Assembly: GCF_017254865.1 (NCBI RefSeq)
Contig: NZ_JAFKCV010000010.1
Coordinates: forward strand, 1 to 64,000
Direction: 5' to 3'
Origin: Bowmanella dokdonensis
GTDB taxonomy: Bacteria; Pseudomonadota; Gammaproteobacteria; Enterobacterales; Alteromonadaceae
Length of the DNA: 64,000 nt
Of the stretch, positions 34,505-43,416 are shown piece by piece; positions within the stretch are counted from its first letter, which is position 1; the number at the start of each line of letters is the position of its first letter. The notes under the pieces were generated by a model. The model did not search any database, was not told the DNA's origin, and saw only the letters and a list, made by a program, of their open reading frames with translations. The translations under genes and the position numbers were made by a program.

Positions 34505-35443
34505 TTATTTCACCTTCTCGGTTTGCCTGAGATGACCTGTCATTTCAGGCAAATGACTTTTTATCAGTTGCCGCAGCCATTGGTGTCCCGCGTCGTGATG
34601 ATTAACATCATTCCATACCAGGCTGACATCATAGCCCTGAAGTGATAAAGGGGGCGGCAGGCAGCGGACGGGTAACTCTGCCCTTAATAAATTTGCGATA
34701 GAAGAGGGGATGGTCGCAATAAATTCGGTGCTGGCGACCCAACGTCCCGGACTCAGAAAGCCGCGACTGGTATGCTGCACGATTCTTTTCTGGCCCATGG
34801 CGAGCAGCTCTTTATCTACCATGCCGAATCCAGAGCCATCGGGGCTTATCAGGATATGTTTCTCCCTCAGAAATTGTTCCAGGCTGATCCTGTCCGACGT
34901 CACTCTTGGATGATCTGCGGAAACAATGGTAGTGAAGCTCTCGTGCCAGAGTTTTACCCTATGAAAGTTTTCCGGCAGGGAGGGAAAATGGCCAATGGCG
35001 ATCTCCGTTTCCCTGCCCATTGCCGCAAGCTGGTGGTCATTCATCGGTCTGGCAACCAATTTGACTCCCGGTGCCTGGGATGACAATAAGCGTAATATTG
35101 GCGGGAAACAAATCGCTTCCACATAGTCGGTTACAGCCAGGGTAAATGTTCGTTCACTGATATCGGGACTGAAGCTTCCCTGTATGCGCAGTGCCTGGCC
35201 CAAATAATCCAAAGCCTCTCTGATGGCAGGGCATAGAGCTTCAGCCAGGCTGGTAGGTGCCATTGTATGGCCGCTGCGGACAAAAAGAGCATCGTCAAAA
35301 TGATTGCGCAGCAGCTTCAGCGAGTGACTGACTGCTGACTGGGTCAGTTGGAGTTTCGAGGCGGTCAACGAGACACTTTGGGTTTCCTTGAGGCTCAGCA
35401 GTACGCGAAGTAACCGAAGTTCAATATTATGAATATTATTCAT
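34505..35443 (-). CDS. LysR-family transcriptional regulator
   Basis: The gene encodes 312 aa. The N-terminal winged HTH (about 5-65: LRVLLSLKETQSVSLTASKLQLTQSAVSHSLKLLR) is followed by a substrate-binding domain (about 95-300) of the NodD/LinR-like subgroup (FTLAVTDYVEAICFPPIL). It is divergent from the epimerase-like gene at 35517 with 73 bp between them, the usual layout for a LysR regulator and its target. The 202 bp between fimV and this stop contain a short stem (CTCAGG/CCTGAG) but no clear terminator. Confidence 0.9.
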   Translation of the reverse strand: MNNIHNIELRLLRVLLSLKETQSVSLTASKLQLTQSAVSHSLKLLRNHFDDALFVRSGHTMAPTSLAEALCPAIREALDYLGQALRIQGSFSPDISERTFTLAVTDYVEAICFPPILRLLSSQAPGVKLVARPMNDHQLAAMGRETEIAIGHFPSLPENFHRVKLWHESFTTIVSADHPRVTSDRISLEQFLREKHILISPDGSGFGMVDKELLAMGQKRIVQHTSRGFLSPGRWVASTEFIATIPSSIANLLRAELPVRCLPPPLSLQGYDVSLVWNDVNHHDAGHQWLRQLIKSHLPEMTGHLRQTEKVK

Positions 35444-35461
35444 ACACCATATAAATTGTAT
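35442..35461. promoter_or_regulatory. candidate LysR operator
   Basis: ATACA (35442-35446) and TGTAT (35457-35461) form an inverted repeat with a 10-nt AT-rich spacer, containing the T-N11-A pattern of LysR sites. It overlaps the regulator's own start codon and lies about 55 bp before the divergent epimerase-like gene. It could serve both autorepression and target control. Confidence 0.4.
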
Positions 35462-35516
35462 CGGTTTGATTAATTAAGCCATGCCCGCAGATAATTCTCA
35501 ATCAAAAGGAGACTGT

Positions 35517-36314
35517 ATGAGAGTTTTTCTGACCGGTGCCCGCGGATATGTTGGGCGCCACATTTACATGGCGCTGGTGGATTCAGGTATTGAGGTTGTT
35601 GCACTTAGCCGGGAGCCATTGAGTGGCTTGCCCGGTGAATCGGTGGTGGGAGAACTGGGCAGCCTGGGGCTGCACGGTGAGGTTATCCGCCAATGTGATC
35701 TGATTGTTCACACGGCCATGGGTTACATCGATGACCAAGAAGACAGTCATTCCGATCTGACTGCGTTGCGTTTCTTTCTGCAATCCGGCGTGCGGATCCT
35801 TTATACCGGTAATCTGTTTACCTGTCCCTCGCTACCCTGCCTGCACGAAGTGCCCTACTCACATCCGGACAGCAATTGGCGTAACCATGCCGAAGCCGAG
35901 TTGCTCAGGGCGTCACCCGGCTCAGCAGTGGTCAGACTGGGCTTTGTCTATGGCCGGTGTGGGGGGCATATTCACAGTCTGTTACCCAGGGATGCAGAAG
36001 ATCGTTTTTACCTTCCCGAGCAGTCTGGCTGCTGGCCTATGGTGCACATTGATGATGTCGTTGGATTGTATCTCAAAATTATACAGGAAGGCGCCAGCGG
36101 CATCTTTCACGCTGCGACCGGGTACAGTGAGTTAGCCGAAGATATCATTCGGGCGGTTGCCAAAGCCGAAAAAGGGATGCTGAGTCCGGATAAGGTTGCG
36201 CTCCCTTTTCTGCAGAACATTCTCCATGCATCCAATCAAAGATCCCGTGAGATTGGCTGGCGGCCAGACTATATTCGTTATCAACAGGAAGGTCGTGATG
36301 AGAAAGTGGATTAA
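35517..36314 (+). CDS. atypical NAD(P)-dependent epimerase/reductase (SDR superfamily)
   Basis: The gene encodes 265 aa. The start at 35517 has an excellent AAAAGGAGACTGT ribosome site; the upstream ATG at 35481 does not. The extended-SDR Rossmann motif GARGYVG is at residues 7-13, and the fold continues with CDLIVHTAMGY, VRILYTGNLF, VVRLGFVYG and VHIDDVVGLYLK. The usual catalytic Y-x-x-x-K is not found at its expected place (the region reads SNWRNHAEAELL). This points to an atypical SDR that binds nucleotide but may use different chemistry. The last 17 bases overlap the next gene, so they are co-transcribed. Substrate unknown. Confidence 0.82.
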   Translation: MRVFLTGARGYVGRHIYMALVDSGIEVVALSREPLSGLPGESVVGELGSLGLHGEVIRQCDLIVHTAMGYIDDQEDSHSDLTALRFFLQSGVRILYTGNLFTCPSLPCLHEVPYSHPDSNWRNHAEAELLRASPGSAVVRLGFVYGRCGGHIHSLLPRDAEDRFYLPEQSGCWPMVHIDDVVGLYLKIIQEGASGIFHAATGYSELAEDIIRAVAKAEKGMLSPDKVALPFLQNILHASNQRSREIGWRPDYIRYQQEGRDEKVD

Positions 36315-37515
36315 CAAAGTGTTGCGGGGCTTGAGCGCCAGTATTTTGCTTGCCAGCCAGGCTGACGCACAATCCGTTGAAGAACGCCTTTTGTCTGAGT
36401 ATCAGCAACAAAACCACCTCAGTTCTGCCTATTACCTGGCCCGGCTGAATCATGCCCGCGGAGACGAAGCTCAGGCATTGAGATGGCTGAAGCTACTTGT
36501 CGGGGAAAATTGGCAGGCTGGCATCAACCCGGCGGACTTTCCCAATCCGTCGCCGGCCGTGCTCGATAACCTTGGGAGGCTGAGGAAACTGATGAAAGAA
36601 AGCGTCGGCAGTAGTCAGAATCACATTGTCATTCCCGTCGCTGATCTGTACCCGGAAAGTTTGGCTTACCTGGAGGAACAAAGGGCCCTGGTTATTGGCA
36701 GCCTGAAGGATGGCAGATTGCTGAATCTATCCGCTACGACCCTTTCGGATCTCAACCTTGAGCGGGCGGATTGGGGCATCAGTCTAGGCATCAAGTATGA
36801 CCGACAGGAAAATCTGCTATGGGTAGTTCATCACCAGGCGCAGCAGGGCATGTCTATGTTAACCGCTCTCACGACGGAGGGTACTGTTCGCTGGCAGCAC
36901 AGTTGGCCAGCAGTACAGGTTGGACAGTTCAACGACCTCTGTTTGCTTGACCACTCTGTTTTTTTGACGGACTCCACAGGTCATCAGGTGTTTAAGATGG
37001 ATAAGTTCAAGCCTGACCTCGTGGCACTGGTCAAACCTGGTGAATTGCTGGCACCTAATGGCATAGCATGCGATCAAGCACGTCAGCGGATATTTATCGC
37101 TGACGCCATCGGCCTGTATCAGTTAACGCTGAACACTAATCATCGGATTGCTGCCGTGACAGCCCCAAAACAGACACCTGTTGGGGGCATTGACGGTCTT
37201 TACTACTGGCAGGGGGAACTGATCGGTGTGCAAAACTCCTTGGGGAGCAACAAGGTTGTGGTGTTGAATTTTATCACCCAGAAAGCCGTGGAGGTTCAAT
37301 ATTACGATACAGAAGACCCGGATCTCAGGGTACCGACCACGGGTTTTATCGCTCATCAGTGCTTTTATTACATCCAAAATTCATCCATGGATGCAACTCC
37401 GGTGGCACAGGAGCAAAAAGCAGTCAATGAACCCATCATCGCTGCATTACCTCTGGTTCGGGATCATGTATGTCCTTCACTTATCGATCCCGGGCTGGCC
37501 TGGATGACCCGTTAG
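36298..37515 (+). CDS. exported beta-propeller protein (SMP-30/NHL-like), unknown function
   Basis: The gene encodes 405 aa from the ATG at 36298 (AGGAAGG ribosome site). A signal peptide runs to about residue 24 (SILLASQADA). A short Sel1/TPR-like helical segment (about 25-85: YYLARLNHARGDEAQALRWLKLL) precedes a propeller of repeating WVxx..., VFLTDSTGHQVFKMD, RIFIADAIGLYQL type blades (about 110-370). The strand pattern and LAPNGIACDQARQRIFIAD resemble gluconolactonase/SMP-30 and NHL repeats. A lactonase or binding role in the periplasm is possible but unproven. It overlaps the epimerase-like gene and precedes the dual-oxygenase gene by about 160 bp. Confidence 0.75.
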   Translation: MRKWINKVLRGLSASILLASQADAQSVEERLLSEYQQQNHLSSAYYLARLNHARGDEAQALRWLKLLVGENWQAGINPADFPNPSPAVLDNLGRLRKLMKESVGSSQNHIVIPVADLYPESLAYLEEQRALVIGSLKDGRLLNLSATTLSDLNLERADWGISLGIKYDRQENLLWVVHHQAQQGMSMLTALTTEGTVRWQHSWPAVQVGQFNDLCLLDHSVFLTDSTGHQVFKMDKFKPDLVALVKPGELLAPNGIACDQARQRIFIADAIGLYQLTLNTNHRIAAVTAPKQTPVGGIDGLYYWQGELIGVQNSLGSNKVVVLNFITQKAVEVQYYDTEDPDLRVPTTGFIAHQCFYYIQNSSMDATPVAQEQKAVNEPIIAALPLVRDHVCPSLIDPGLAWMTR

Positions 37516-37679
37516 TTCAATGAAGCGTTGCTCTTGATAGAGGTGAGAAGAAAACAACGGCTCGGATTGCGTGGCAGCGTTGGGGAAAGGGTCAATATTA
37601 AACTTTTCTGACAGCATTGAGCCCAGGGCTGCAGTTACTTACACTGGTTGGCACCCATAGACAGGCCAGAGTCATTCCC

Positions 37680-39086
37680 TTGAGCAAGACCCACTTCAAT
37701 CCGAGCTGGAAAAACTGGCTCCGCACTAACCTGGCCGCTGGGCACAATAAGGATGGACTCTTTAAGATACTGATCGATGAAGGCTTTGACTATCAGGCCG
37801 TCAAGGGGGAAATGGGTTACGAGCCCAGTATCCCTTTGGTGCTCATTGCCAACCCCCTGCACGCCAGACAACAGGCTGGCAAGGCCAGAGCGCAAAGCAA
37901 GCCAGTGCAGGATAAGATATTTCTGCCCAACGCAAACAACTTGTGTTCCGATCTGGTTGAGATGTATGCGGTGGAGGATTTTCTCAACGAGGAGGAGTGT
38001 TGTCGGTTGGTTGAGCTTATCAAAGGCAAGTTACAACCTTCCCGCCTGTCCAGTGAAGAGTCAGATCGCAGCTTTCGCACCAGCAGCACCTGCTACCTGG
38101 GCAATATGGATGATCCGTTGGTGGCAAGAATCGACCAGCAGATCTGTGCGTACCTTGGCATCGATGCGGCTTATGGGGAGGTGATTCAGGGACAGCATTA
38201 TCAGGTCGGGCAGGAGTTCAAGCCCCATACGGATTACTTTGAAGCCCATGAACTACCGGTACATGGTGCCCAAAGAGGACAACGCTCCTATACCTTTATG
38301 ATTTATCTCAACGATGTCCAGGACGGGGGAGAGACGGTTTTTCCGCGGTTGGGCGAGCGCTTCAGTCCCAGACGTGGCAAGGCAGTAATCTGGAACAGTC
38401 TGAAGAAGGACGGTAGCGGCAATTACCATACCCTGCATCATGCGAAACCTGTTTTGTCCGGCGAAAAAGTCATCATCACAAAGTGGTTCAGGGTCAAAGC
38501 GACGGAAAAACCGACACCGGAGATGTTCTGCAAGGATGCCAACCAGTTGATTCCCAACTACACCCGTACCGGCTTTGCCAGGCTGCTCCTGCCACGGGAT
38601 TTATTTGAAGAGTTACGCGCCTTTTATCAGGCCAACCTGGACAATCTTCAGGAGGAGCATGTGCCGGGTAACTTTATCGTTAATCAGGGACCGGTAACGC
38701 GAAGCAGCAGTCTGGTCTCCCTTACCGACGCATTACGGACTAAAGTGCACGATAAGCTCAAACCCCTGCTGGAACAATGGTGTGGCAAGCCGCTGGCGCC
38801 CACCTATGTCTATGGCATTCGTGTCTATCATCATGGGGCCATGCTCAAGCTTCACCGGGACAGGCTGGACACCCATATCATCAGCGCCATAATCAATGTG
38901 GATCAACAAGTGAATGAGGATTGGCCGCTGGAGATAGAGGACAATTACTGCCGGCTGCATCAACTTGTCCTCAAACCGGGAGAGATCCTCTGCTATGAAG
39001 GGGCAAGACTCAGGCATGGCCGTCCTCAGCCACTTAATGGCACCCGCTACGCCAATATTTTCTGTCATTTCCAACCAGAAGGCTGA
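37680..39086 (+). CDS. protein with two 2-oxoglutarate/Fe(II) oxygenase domains (prolyl-4-hydroxylase-like)
   Basis: The gene encodes 468 aa from a TTG at 37680; a TTG at 37617 would add 21 residues, and no ATG precedes the conserved region. Residues 10-50 form a small helical domain (WLRTNLAAGHNKDGLFKILIDEGFD). Domain 1 (about 95-272) is P4H-like: H183-x-D185 in KPHTDYF, distal H254 in HHAKPV and 2OG-binding K268 in TKWF. Domain 2 (about 300-468) repeats the logic: H392-x-D394 in LHRDRLD, H446 in RLRHGRP and R456 in TRYANIF. Both appear catalytically complete. Cytoplasmic, no signal peptide. The substrate could be a protein Pro/Asn or a small molecule. Downstream of the propeller gene, in the block between fimV and truA. 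Confidence 0.82.
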   Translation: MSKTHFNPSWKNWLRTNLAAGHNKDGLFKILIDEGFDYQAVKGEMGYEPSIPLVLIANPLHARQQAGKARAQSKPVQDKIFLPNANNLCSDLVEMYAVEDFLNEEECCRLVELIKGKLQPSRLSSEESDRSFRTSSTCYLGNMDDPLVARIDQQICAYLGIDAAYGEVIQGQHYQVGQEFKPHTDYFEAHELPVHGAQRGQRSYTFMIYLNDVQDGGETVFPRLGERFSPRRGKAVIWNSLKKDGSGNYHTLHHAKPVLSGEKVIITKWFRVKATEKPTPEMFCKDANQLIPNYTRTGFARLLLPRDLFEELRAFYQANLDNLQEEHVPGNFIVNQGPVTRSSSLVSLTDALRTKVHDKLKPLLEQWCGKPLAPTYVYGIRVYHHGAMLKLHRDRLDTHIISAIINVDQQVNEDWPLEIEDNYCRLHQLVLKPGEILCYEGARLRHGRPQPLNGTRYANIFCHFQPEG

Positions 39087-39100
39087 ACCATCAGACGTTC

Positions 39101-40225
39101 TCAACTCAAGGGAGTGGGAACGCTGTGTTTATCGGCCTCTTTTTGCGCCAGCTTTTCATCCACCAGCTGTTTGTCTCCCCTGTCCATGTCTGGCGCCTGA
39201 CCGTTCTCATTGCTATCGGGCATCAGTGCCAGCCGGGTGAGCAGGGGAAAGTGGTCGGAACCAAAGGCCTCCAGGCGCCTTATCTCTTTTAACCTGAAAT
39301 GGCGGCTGTGGAAGAGGTGGTCCAGGGGCCACCTCATCAGGGCACAGCGGGCATGGAAGGTGTTGAACATGCCTCGTCCTATTCTGGGATCCAACAGCCC
39401 ACTGACTTTTCTGAACAGCCGGGTAGTGCGCGACCAGGCCACATCGTTCAGATCGCCTGCCACCACCACCGGACAATCCTGAGCTTTGACCTGTCTTGCC
39501 ACAATCAGCAGCTCTACATCCCGCTCCAGCGAACGGGTATTCTCCGGCGGCGCCGGAGGCGTTGGATGGATAAAATGCGCTTCTACCTTTTGCCCTGTCG
39601 GCATTGTCACGGCCACATGAATGGACGGGACGCCCTGGTCGACCAGATAACGGATGTGTCCGTTTTCCAACGCCAGGCGCGAATACAGGTGCATGCCGTA
39701 GAGATTATCCAGCGGGCACTGAATACTGTGGGGATAAGATGGCAAAAGGGCGTCGAGCTGATCCTGCCACCACTGGTCAGATTCCAGGGTAACCAGGATA
39801 TCCGGTTTTTCCCGGCGGACTATCTCAATCAGTTTGGCGGCATTGCGATTGGGGGTATAGACGTTGGCGGCGATAATGGACAGGGTGGGGTTGGTTTCAG
39901 CCGGAGCGGCTTTGACTTCTGTATCGAACAAGGGGGTATAGGGCAGTATCCATCTGGCCTGATAAAACAGGATTGCGGCGGATACACAGATTAACAATGC
40001 GGACGCGGGCCGGGTCAAATCCAGTAACGCGAACTCCAACAGCAACATGAGCAGGGCCAGGGCGGAAAACTGCAGACGTGGGAAGGCCAGCGCTCTGACA
40101 TACCAGGCTTCAGAGTGCAAAAGTGGGATCAGGCAAAAGGCCACAAGCAGCAGATTGAGAAAACAAAACAGGTTAATGAGCAAATCCTTGTCCTCGTTGT
40201 TTGATCCCCTCCCGGGGCACCACAC
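39101..40225 (-). CDS. membrane-anchored endonuclease/exonuclease/phosphatase-family protein
   Basis: The gene encodes 374 aa from the GTG at 40225 (GGAGG ribosome site); a TTG at about 40186 also has a good site. About three N-terminal membrane helices (20-110) anchor a periplasmic or extracytoplasmic EEP domain (about 120-340). The domain shows IIAANVYTPNRN, DILVTLESDQWW, VVVAGDLNDVAWS and the C-terminal LEAFGSDHFPLL with the catalytic SDH. The nearest types are the YafD-like membrane EEP proteins. It may cleave phosphodiesters of lipids, DNA or nucleotides. It converges on the dual-oxygenase gene and is divergent from truA. Confidence 0.87.
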   Translation of the reverse strand: MWCPGRGSNNEDKDLLINLFCFLNLLLVAFCLIPLLHSEAWYVRALAFPRLQFSALALLMLLLEFALLDLTRPASALLICVSAAILFYQARWILPYTPLFDTEVKAAPAETNPTLSIIAANVYTPNRNAAKLIEIVRREKPDILVTLESDQWWQDQLDALLPSYPHSIQCPLDNLYGMHLYSRLALENGHIRYLVDQGVPSIHVAVTMPTGQKVEAHFIHPTPPAPPENTRSLERDVELLIVARQVKAQDCPVVVAGDLNDVAWSRTTRLFRKVSGLLDPRIGRGMFNTFHARCALMRWPLDHLFHSRHFRLKEIRRLEAFGSDHFPLLTRLALMPDSNENGQAPDMDRGDKQLVDEKLAQKEADKHSVPTPLS

Positions 40226-40292
40226 TTAGCCTCCATTGTAGTCGAAACAGCTCAGATCCTTGTGGCACGTACGTTTTTCCCCGGCCCATTCC

Positions 40293-40301
40293 TGATATAA
40301 T
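40293..40301 (+). promoter_or_regulatory. extended -10 promoter of truA
   Basis: TGA-TATAAT (40293-40301) is a perfect extended -10 element, 30 bp before the truA start. The -35 (around GTTTTT at 40273-40278) is poor, as is usual for extended -10 promoters. It gives truA its own transcription start now that fimV is 6 kb away. Confidence 0.65.
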
Positions 40302-40330
40302 CCGGCCGTTTTGAATCAGTGAGAGTGGAA

Positions 40331-41134
40331 ATGCGAATAGCTCTGGGGATTGAGTATGACGGGGCCAGCTATTACGGCTGGCAGCGTCAGCGGGAAGTCA
40401 ACAGTGTCCAGCAGGAGTTGGAAACAGTCCTCAGTCGGATTGCCGACCAACCCATAGAGTTGACCTGTGCGGGGCGCACCGATGCGGGCGTACACGCCAC
40501 AGGCCAGGTGGTGCATTTTGATGTGGACAAACCAAGAGCCATGCGGGCATGGACGTTGGGCATGAACGCCAGCCTGCCTGATACCATTGCGGTTAAATGG
40601 GCCAGGGAAGTGCCCGAAGCCTTCCATGCCCGGTTTTCTGCCACCGCCAGGCGTTATCGCTACGTGATTTATAACCACCCCCTGCGTACCGGTATTCTGC
40701 GCCAGGGTGTTACCCACTATCACAGCCATCTGGATATCGACAAGATGCAGCAGGCCGCCCAATGCCTGCTTGGCGAACATGATTTCAGCGCCTTTCGCGC
40801 GGCTATCTGTCAGTCCAGATCGCCGTTTCGTAATGTCACCCATATCAGGTTGCATCGCCTCAAAGACTTTGTGGTGCTGGAGATCCAGGCCAATGCTTTC
40901 TTGCACCATATGGTACGCAATATAACCGGCTCTTTACTGGAAATCGGCTCAGGAAGACAGCCGGTGGAATGGCTGCAGACATTGCTGGAGATGAAAGATC
41001 GCAGTAAAGCCGCGGCCACGGCCAGGCCCAACGGCCTGTATCTGGTGGATGTGAGCTATCCCGAGGCTTTTGGTTTACCGACAGGCAGTCCGGGCCCTTT
41101 GTTTCTGCCCGACCAACTGGGTGGTGACTTCTAA
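40331..41134 (+). CDS. truA: tRNA pseudouridine(38-40) synthase
   Basis: The gene encodes 267 aa from ATG 40331 (GAGAGTGGAA before it), preferred over GTG 40319 because it aligns with the E. coli start. It isomerises U38, U39 and U40 in the anticodon arm of many tRNAs. The catalytic Asp51 lies in [19 protein letters not shown]. The DFSAFRA and [20 protein letters not shown] segments are conserved. Confidence 0.96.
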   Translation: MRIALGIEYDGASYYGWQRQREVNSVQQELETVLSRIADQPIELTCAGRTDAGVHATGQVVHFDVDKPRAMRAWTLGMNASLPDTIAVKWAREVPEAFHARFSATARRYRYVIYNHPLRTGILRQGVTHYHSHLDIDKMQQAAQCLLGEHDFSAFRAAICQSRSPFRNVTHIRLHRLKDFVVLEIQANAFLHHMVRNITGSLLEIGSGRQPVEWLQTLLEMKDRSKAAATARPNGLYLVDVSYPEAFGLPTGSPGPLFLPDQLGGDF

Positions 41135-41142
41135 GACCAGTT

Positions 41143-41171
41143 TTGTTTTCGATACGGCGCAGGTTTATGCT
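41143..41171 (+). promoter_or_regulatory. candidate accD promoter
   Basis: TTGTTT (41143-41148), 17-bp spacer, TATGCT (41166-41171). A leader of about 115 nt follows with a GC-rich imperfect hairpin (GGCGCCCC/GGGGTGCC) before the accD ribosome site. Confidence 0.45.
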
Positions 41172-41292
41172 CTAATAGCGCCAATTTAGCCTTATCAGCT
41201 CCTCGGCGCCCCAGGGGTGCCTGTCGGGCCAACAACAGATATACTTAGCGAGAATCAATCGCTTCCAAGCATAATCAGTACAAAGGGATTCC

Positions 41293-42147
41293 ATGAGCTG
41301 GATTCAGAAAATATTACCCCGTACACAGCAGTCCGCCACCGCTAAGGCCAATGTTCCGGAGGGCGTCTGGACCAAGTGTTCAGAATGTCAGGCAACCCTG
41401 TATAAGCAGGAGCTGGAACGACAACTGGAAGTCTGCCCCAAATGTGATAACCACATGCGTATCGGTGCCAGGGCCAGAATAAACAGTTTTCTTGACCAGG
41501 GTGAACGTGTGGAACTTGGCGGCGATCTTGAGCCGCAGGATATCCTCAAATTCAAGGATTCAAAGAAGTACAAAGACCGTATTGTGGCGGCCCAGAAAGC
41601 CACCAATGAGAAAGATGCCCTGGTGGTGGTCAAGGGTAAGCTTAACGGTATGCCGCTGGTAGTGGCTGCGTTTGAATTCGCTTTTATGGGCGGTTCCATG
41701 GCTTCCGTGGTTGGTGCGCGGTTTGTGAAGGCGGTGGAAGCCTGCCTTGAACACAACTGCCCGCTGGTGTGTTTCTCCACCAGTGGTGGCGCCCGTATGC
41801 AGGAGGCGTTGCTGTCTTTGATGCAGATGGCCAAGACCAGCGCCGCCCTGGCCAAAATGAGCGAAAAGGGCCTGCCCTATATCTCGGTGCTGACGGATCC
41901 GACCATGGGGGGGGTCTCTGCCAGTCTCGCCATGCTTGGTGATGTCAATGTGGCAGAGCCCAAGGCGCTGATTGGCTTCGCCGGTCCCCGAGTGATTGAG
42001 CAGACGGTGCGGGAAAAACTGCCCCCGGGCTTCCAGCGCAGTGAATTCCTGATTGAGAAAGGCGCCATCGATATGATAGTGGATCGGCGCCAGATGCGTG
42101 AGAAGCTCTACAGCGTACTCAGTAAACTACATTCACATCATCTCTGA
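41293..42147 (+). CDS. accD: acetyl-CoA carboxylase carboxyltransferase subunit beta
   Basis: The gene encodes 284 aa. With AccA it transfers carboxyl from biotin-BCCP to acetyl-CoA, giving malonyl-CoA for fatty-acid synthesis. The N-terminal zinc ribbon has Cys29, Cys32, Cys48 and Cys51 (KCSECQATL ... VCPKCDN), followed by the crotonase-fold core with [19 protein letters not shown] and [18 protein letters not shown]. folC starts 4 nt after the stop. Confidence 0.97.
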   Translation: MSWIQKILPRTQQSATAKANVPEGVWTKCSECQATLYKQELERQLEVCPKCDNHMRIGARARINSFLDQGERVELGGDLEPQDILKFKDSKKYKDRIVAAQKATNEKDALVVVKGKLNGMPLVVAAFEFAFMGGSMASVVGARFVKAVEACLEHNCPLVCFSTSGGARMQEALLSLMQMAKTSAALAKMSEKGLPYISVLTDPTMGGVSASLAMLGDVNVAEPKALIGFAGPRVIEQTVREKLPPGFQRSEFLIEKGAIDMIVDRRQMREKLYSVLSKLHSHHL

Positions 42148-42150
42148 ACC

Positions 42151-43413
42151 ATGTCTTATCCTGCCCATCAACAGCCTTCCACTCTGGAAGGCTGGTTGCG
42201 TTATCTGGAGTCCATTCATCCGGCCACCATCGACATGGGCCTGGAGCGGGTCAATGAAGTTTTTGTACGCCTGAAGTTGGATTTTTCCAGGATCCGGGTG
42301 GTAACGGTAGGCGGTACCAATGGCAAGGGCACCACCTGCGCCATGCTTGAGCAGGGAGCTTTGCTGGCGGGCAAAAGCACTGCCGTGTACAGTTCCCCGC
42401 ATATTCTGGATTATCGTGAACGCGTTCGTATCAACGGTGTGCTGCTTGATGAACAGGCGCATTGCCAGGCCTTCGCCATCGTGGAGGCAGCCCGGGGTGA
42501 AACCAGCCTGACCTACTTCGAATTCGGCACCCTGGCCGCGCTGGTACTGATTGCCCGACATCGTCCCGATTTCGCCATTTTGGAAGTGGGCCTGGGGGGA
42601 CGACTGGATGCGGTCAACATCCTGGCTCCCGAGCTTGCCATTATCACGACCATCGATCTGGATCATCAGGACTGGCTCGGTGATACCCGTGAATTGATTG
42701 CTGCAGAAAAGGCCGGTATTTTCCGTGCCCATGGTCTGGCGATAATTGGTGAACCCAACCCGCCCGATAATCTGATTGGGATTTGCCAGCAGTTGGAAGT
42801 ACGGGCATGTTGGCAGGGGCAGGACTTCAGTTACCGCCTTGATAAGGGCCAGTTTGTCTGGCAGGACCGCGAAGGGAACGGTGTACAGGGGCCGATTCCG
42901 GCTATTCCGGCGGCCAATGCTTCCACCGCATTGTGCGCACTTAAATTGCTGGGTTTGTTGGACAAGCTGGAGGCCAGCCGGCTGCTGAGCAGTGTTAGGT
43001 TGCCGGGGCGCTGTCAGCTCATCGCCAGTCGCCCGGATATCCTGGTCGATGTCGCCCATAATCCACAGGCGGCAGGATATCTGGCCAGCCAGATCCGCGC
43101 CCGTCAGTGGCAAAAACTGCACCTGGTGGTGGGTATGCTAAAGGATAAGGATATTCGCAGCAGCCTGGCCGTTTTCACCGAGTTTGAGCCGGTTTGGCAC
43201 CTTGCCTCCCTTGGCCCGCCGCGGGGGGCCAGCAGCGGGCAGTTGCATGCCTTGCTGCCAGCGGGTCAAAGCGTGATAGACTACGACTCGGTAACCGAGG
43301 CGTTTATCCAGGCCAGACGCCAGGCTAAGGAGCAGGACCTGATCCTGGTCTTCGGATCCTTCCTGACCGTTGCCGAGATATTGGCGTTGCCTGACTTGCA
43401 AAACAAGGAGTAG
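42151..43413 (+). CDS. folC: bifunctional dihydrofolate synthase/folylpolyglutamate synthase
   Basis: The gene encodes 420 aa. It adds glutamate to dihydropteroate and extends the polyglutamate tail of folates, using ATP. P-loop VGGTNGKGTTCAML (about 53-66), the Mur-ligase-like domain with VGLGGRLDAVNI and TTIDLDHQDWLG, and a C-terminal domain with DVAHNPQAA are all present. It follows accD and precedes dedD as in E. coli. The spacings are so short that accD-folC-dedD must be co-transcribed. Confidence 0.95.
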   Translation: MSYPAHQQPSTLEGWLRYLESIHPATIDMGLERVNEVFVRLKLDFSRIRVVTVGGTNGKGTTCAMLEQGALLAGKSTAVYSSPHILDYRERVRINGVLLDEQAHCQAFAIVEAARGETSLTYFEFGTLAALVLIARHRPDFAILEVGLGGRLDAVNILAPELAIITTIDLDHQDWLGDTRELIAAEKAGIFRAHGLAIIGEPNPPDNLIGICQQLEVRACWQGQDFSYRLDKGQFVWQDREGNGVQGPIPAIPAANASTALCALKLLGLLDKLEASRLLSSVRLPGRCQLIASRPDILVDVAHNPQAAGYLASQIRARQWQKLHLVVGMLKDKDIRSSLAVFTEFEPVWHLASLGPPRGASSGQLHALLPAGQSVIDYDSVTEAFIQARRQAKEQDLILVFGSFLTVAEILALPDLQNKE

Positions 43414-43416
43414 GGG

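Noticed and set aside
40262-40277. TGGCACGTACG as a sigma-54 -24 element
   Set aside because: The -12 GC is missing (TTTT instead of TTGC) and a clear extended -10 sigma-70 element lies just downstream.
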